Both the position numbers and the translations under genes were made by a program. 14,988 nucleotides of DNA from Clostridia bacterium (GTDB lineage Bacteria > Bacillota > Clostridia > Oscillospirales > CAG-272), in assembly GCA_900768535.1 (NCBI GenBank), contig CAAGDE010000190.1, positions 1-14,988 of the forward strand. The letters run 5' to 3'. Under the pieces are notes generated by a model, which had not been told where the DNA came from, searched no databases, and saw only the letters and a program-made list of their open reading frames with translations. Positions 14,745 through 14,988 of this stretch are shown here, in pieces; positions within the stretch are counted from its first letter, which is position 1; the number at the start of each line of letters is the position of its first letter.

Positions 14745-14988
14745 GATCTTCAAAAACTTTTACTAAGCCTTCTCTTTATGGTTTCTTCCGCCACCTGGGG
14801 GGCTGTACGCGGCGTTATGCGATGCCTCGGGCAACGGAGATCCCGCCTGCTGGCGCCCCGCTTGGGGCGGGGTTCGCTGTGCGGCAATGGTTGGTGGGTG
14901 CGTGTGATTTTTGACGGGCTGTGCCGCTTCGCTCAGGATGACACGTGGGGGAGCCGGAGCGCGGGATGAAAAACAAAATGCCGTATCA
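14745..14988. other. Gene-free tail with intergenic-repeat-like sequence
   Basis: No convincing gene is seen. CGCCCC (14854-14859) and GGGGCG (14864-14869) form a GC-rich hairpin with a GCTT loop. The stretch CGCTTCGCTCAGGATGACAC (about 14927-14944) resembles a very common intergenic repeat found in many bacterial genomes (the type reading ...TCGCTCAGGATGACA). A 63-codon open frame over this stretch is typical of spurious frames on that repeat. Confidence 0.45.

Noticed and set aside
14778..14969. A 63-codon plus-strand frame
   Set aside because: It spans the GC-rich hairpin and the common intergenic repeat (its peptide contains FAQDDT, a usual product of that repeat), with no ribosome site.

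Overview
The window looks like a chromosomal stretch from a Gram-positive, Firmicutes-type bacterium, most likely a gut-type clostridium (Clostridia). The signs are lipobox lipoproteins, AGGAGG-type ribosome binding sites, sigma-A promoters with 17-base spacers, large surface proteins with InlB-like and Big_3-like modules, and a membrane LuxR regulator of a kind I associate with that class. No rRNA, tRNA, CRISPR array or insertion sequence is visible.

Left part (1-10393), a divergent surface/sensing locus. On the minus strand, reading leftwards from about 7.2 kb, lie two very large secreted proteins. The first (7081-3725) has a signal peptide, two cysteine-rich CxxC blocks, an InlB-like module and a C-terminal membrane anchor. 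The second (3605 to beyond position 1, so its C-terminus is missing) is a lipoprotein with at least seven Gly-Trp InlB-like repeats and Big_3-like segments. On the plus strand lie a lipoprotein extracellular solute-binding protein (7399-8742) and, 25 bases later, a two-pass membrane protein with an extracytoplasmic sensor region and a cytoplasmic LuxR-type HTH (8768-10393). No transporter permease or ATPase is present. The two transcription units start from a shared 317-base region in which the two putative -35 boxes lie 9 bases apart and form a small dyad. I infer, but cannot show, that the binding protein and membrane regulator form a ligand-sensing switch controlling themselves and the surface proteins.

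Middle and right part (10394-14684), mostly housekeeping or metabolic. A strong bidirectional terminator separates the sensor gene from a convergent minus-strand gene for a cytoplasmic GtaA/DUF4965-type glutaminase-like protein (12467-10515). Upstream of that is rnhA (ribonuclease HI, GTG start, 13048-12587). Divergent from rnhA is a plus-strand pair sharing a 4-base ATGA overlap: a free-standing E2/chloramphenicol-acetyltransferase-fold protein lacking a lipoyl domain and the catalytic histidine (13228-14127), and a flavin reductase-like FMN protein (14124-14684). 

Tail (14685-14988). No gene is seen. It holds two inverted repeats, one a near-perfect 32-base palindrome, a GC-rich hairpin and a stretch resembling a widespread bacterial intergenic repeat. 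To the eye the genes right of 10.4 kb are more GC-rich than the surface/sensing locus; I did not compute this.
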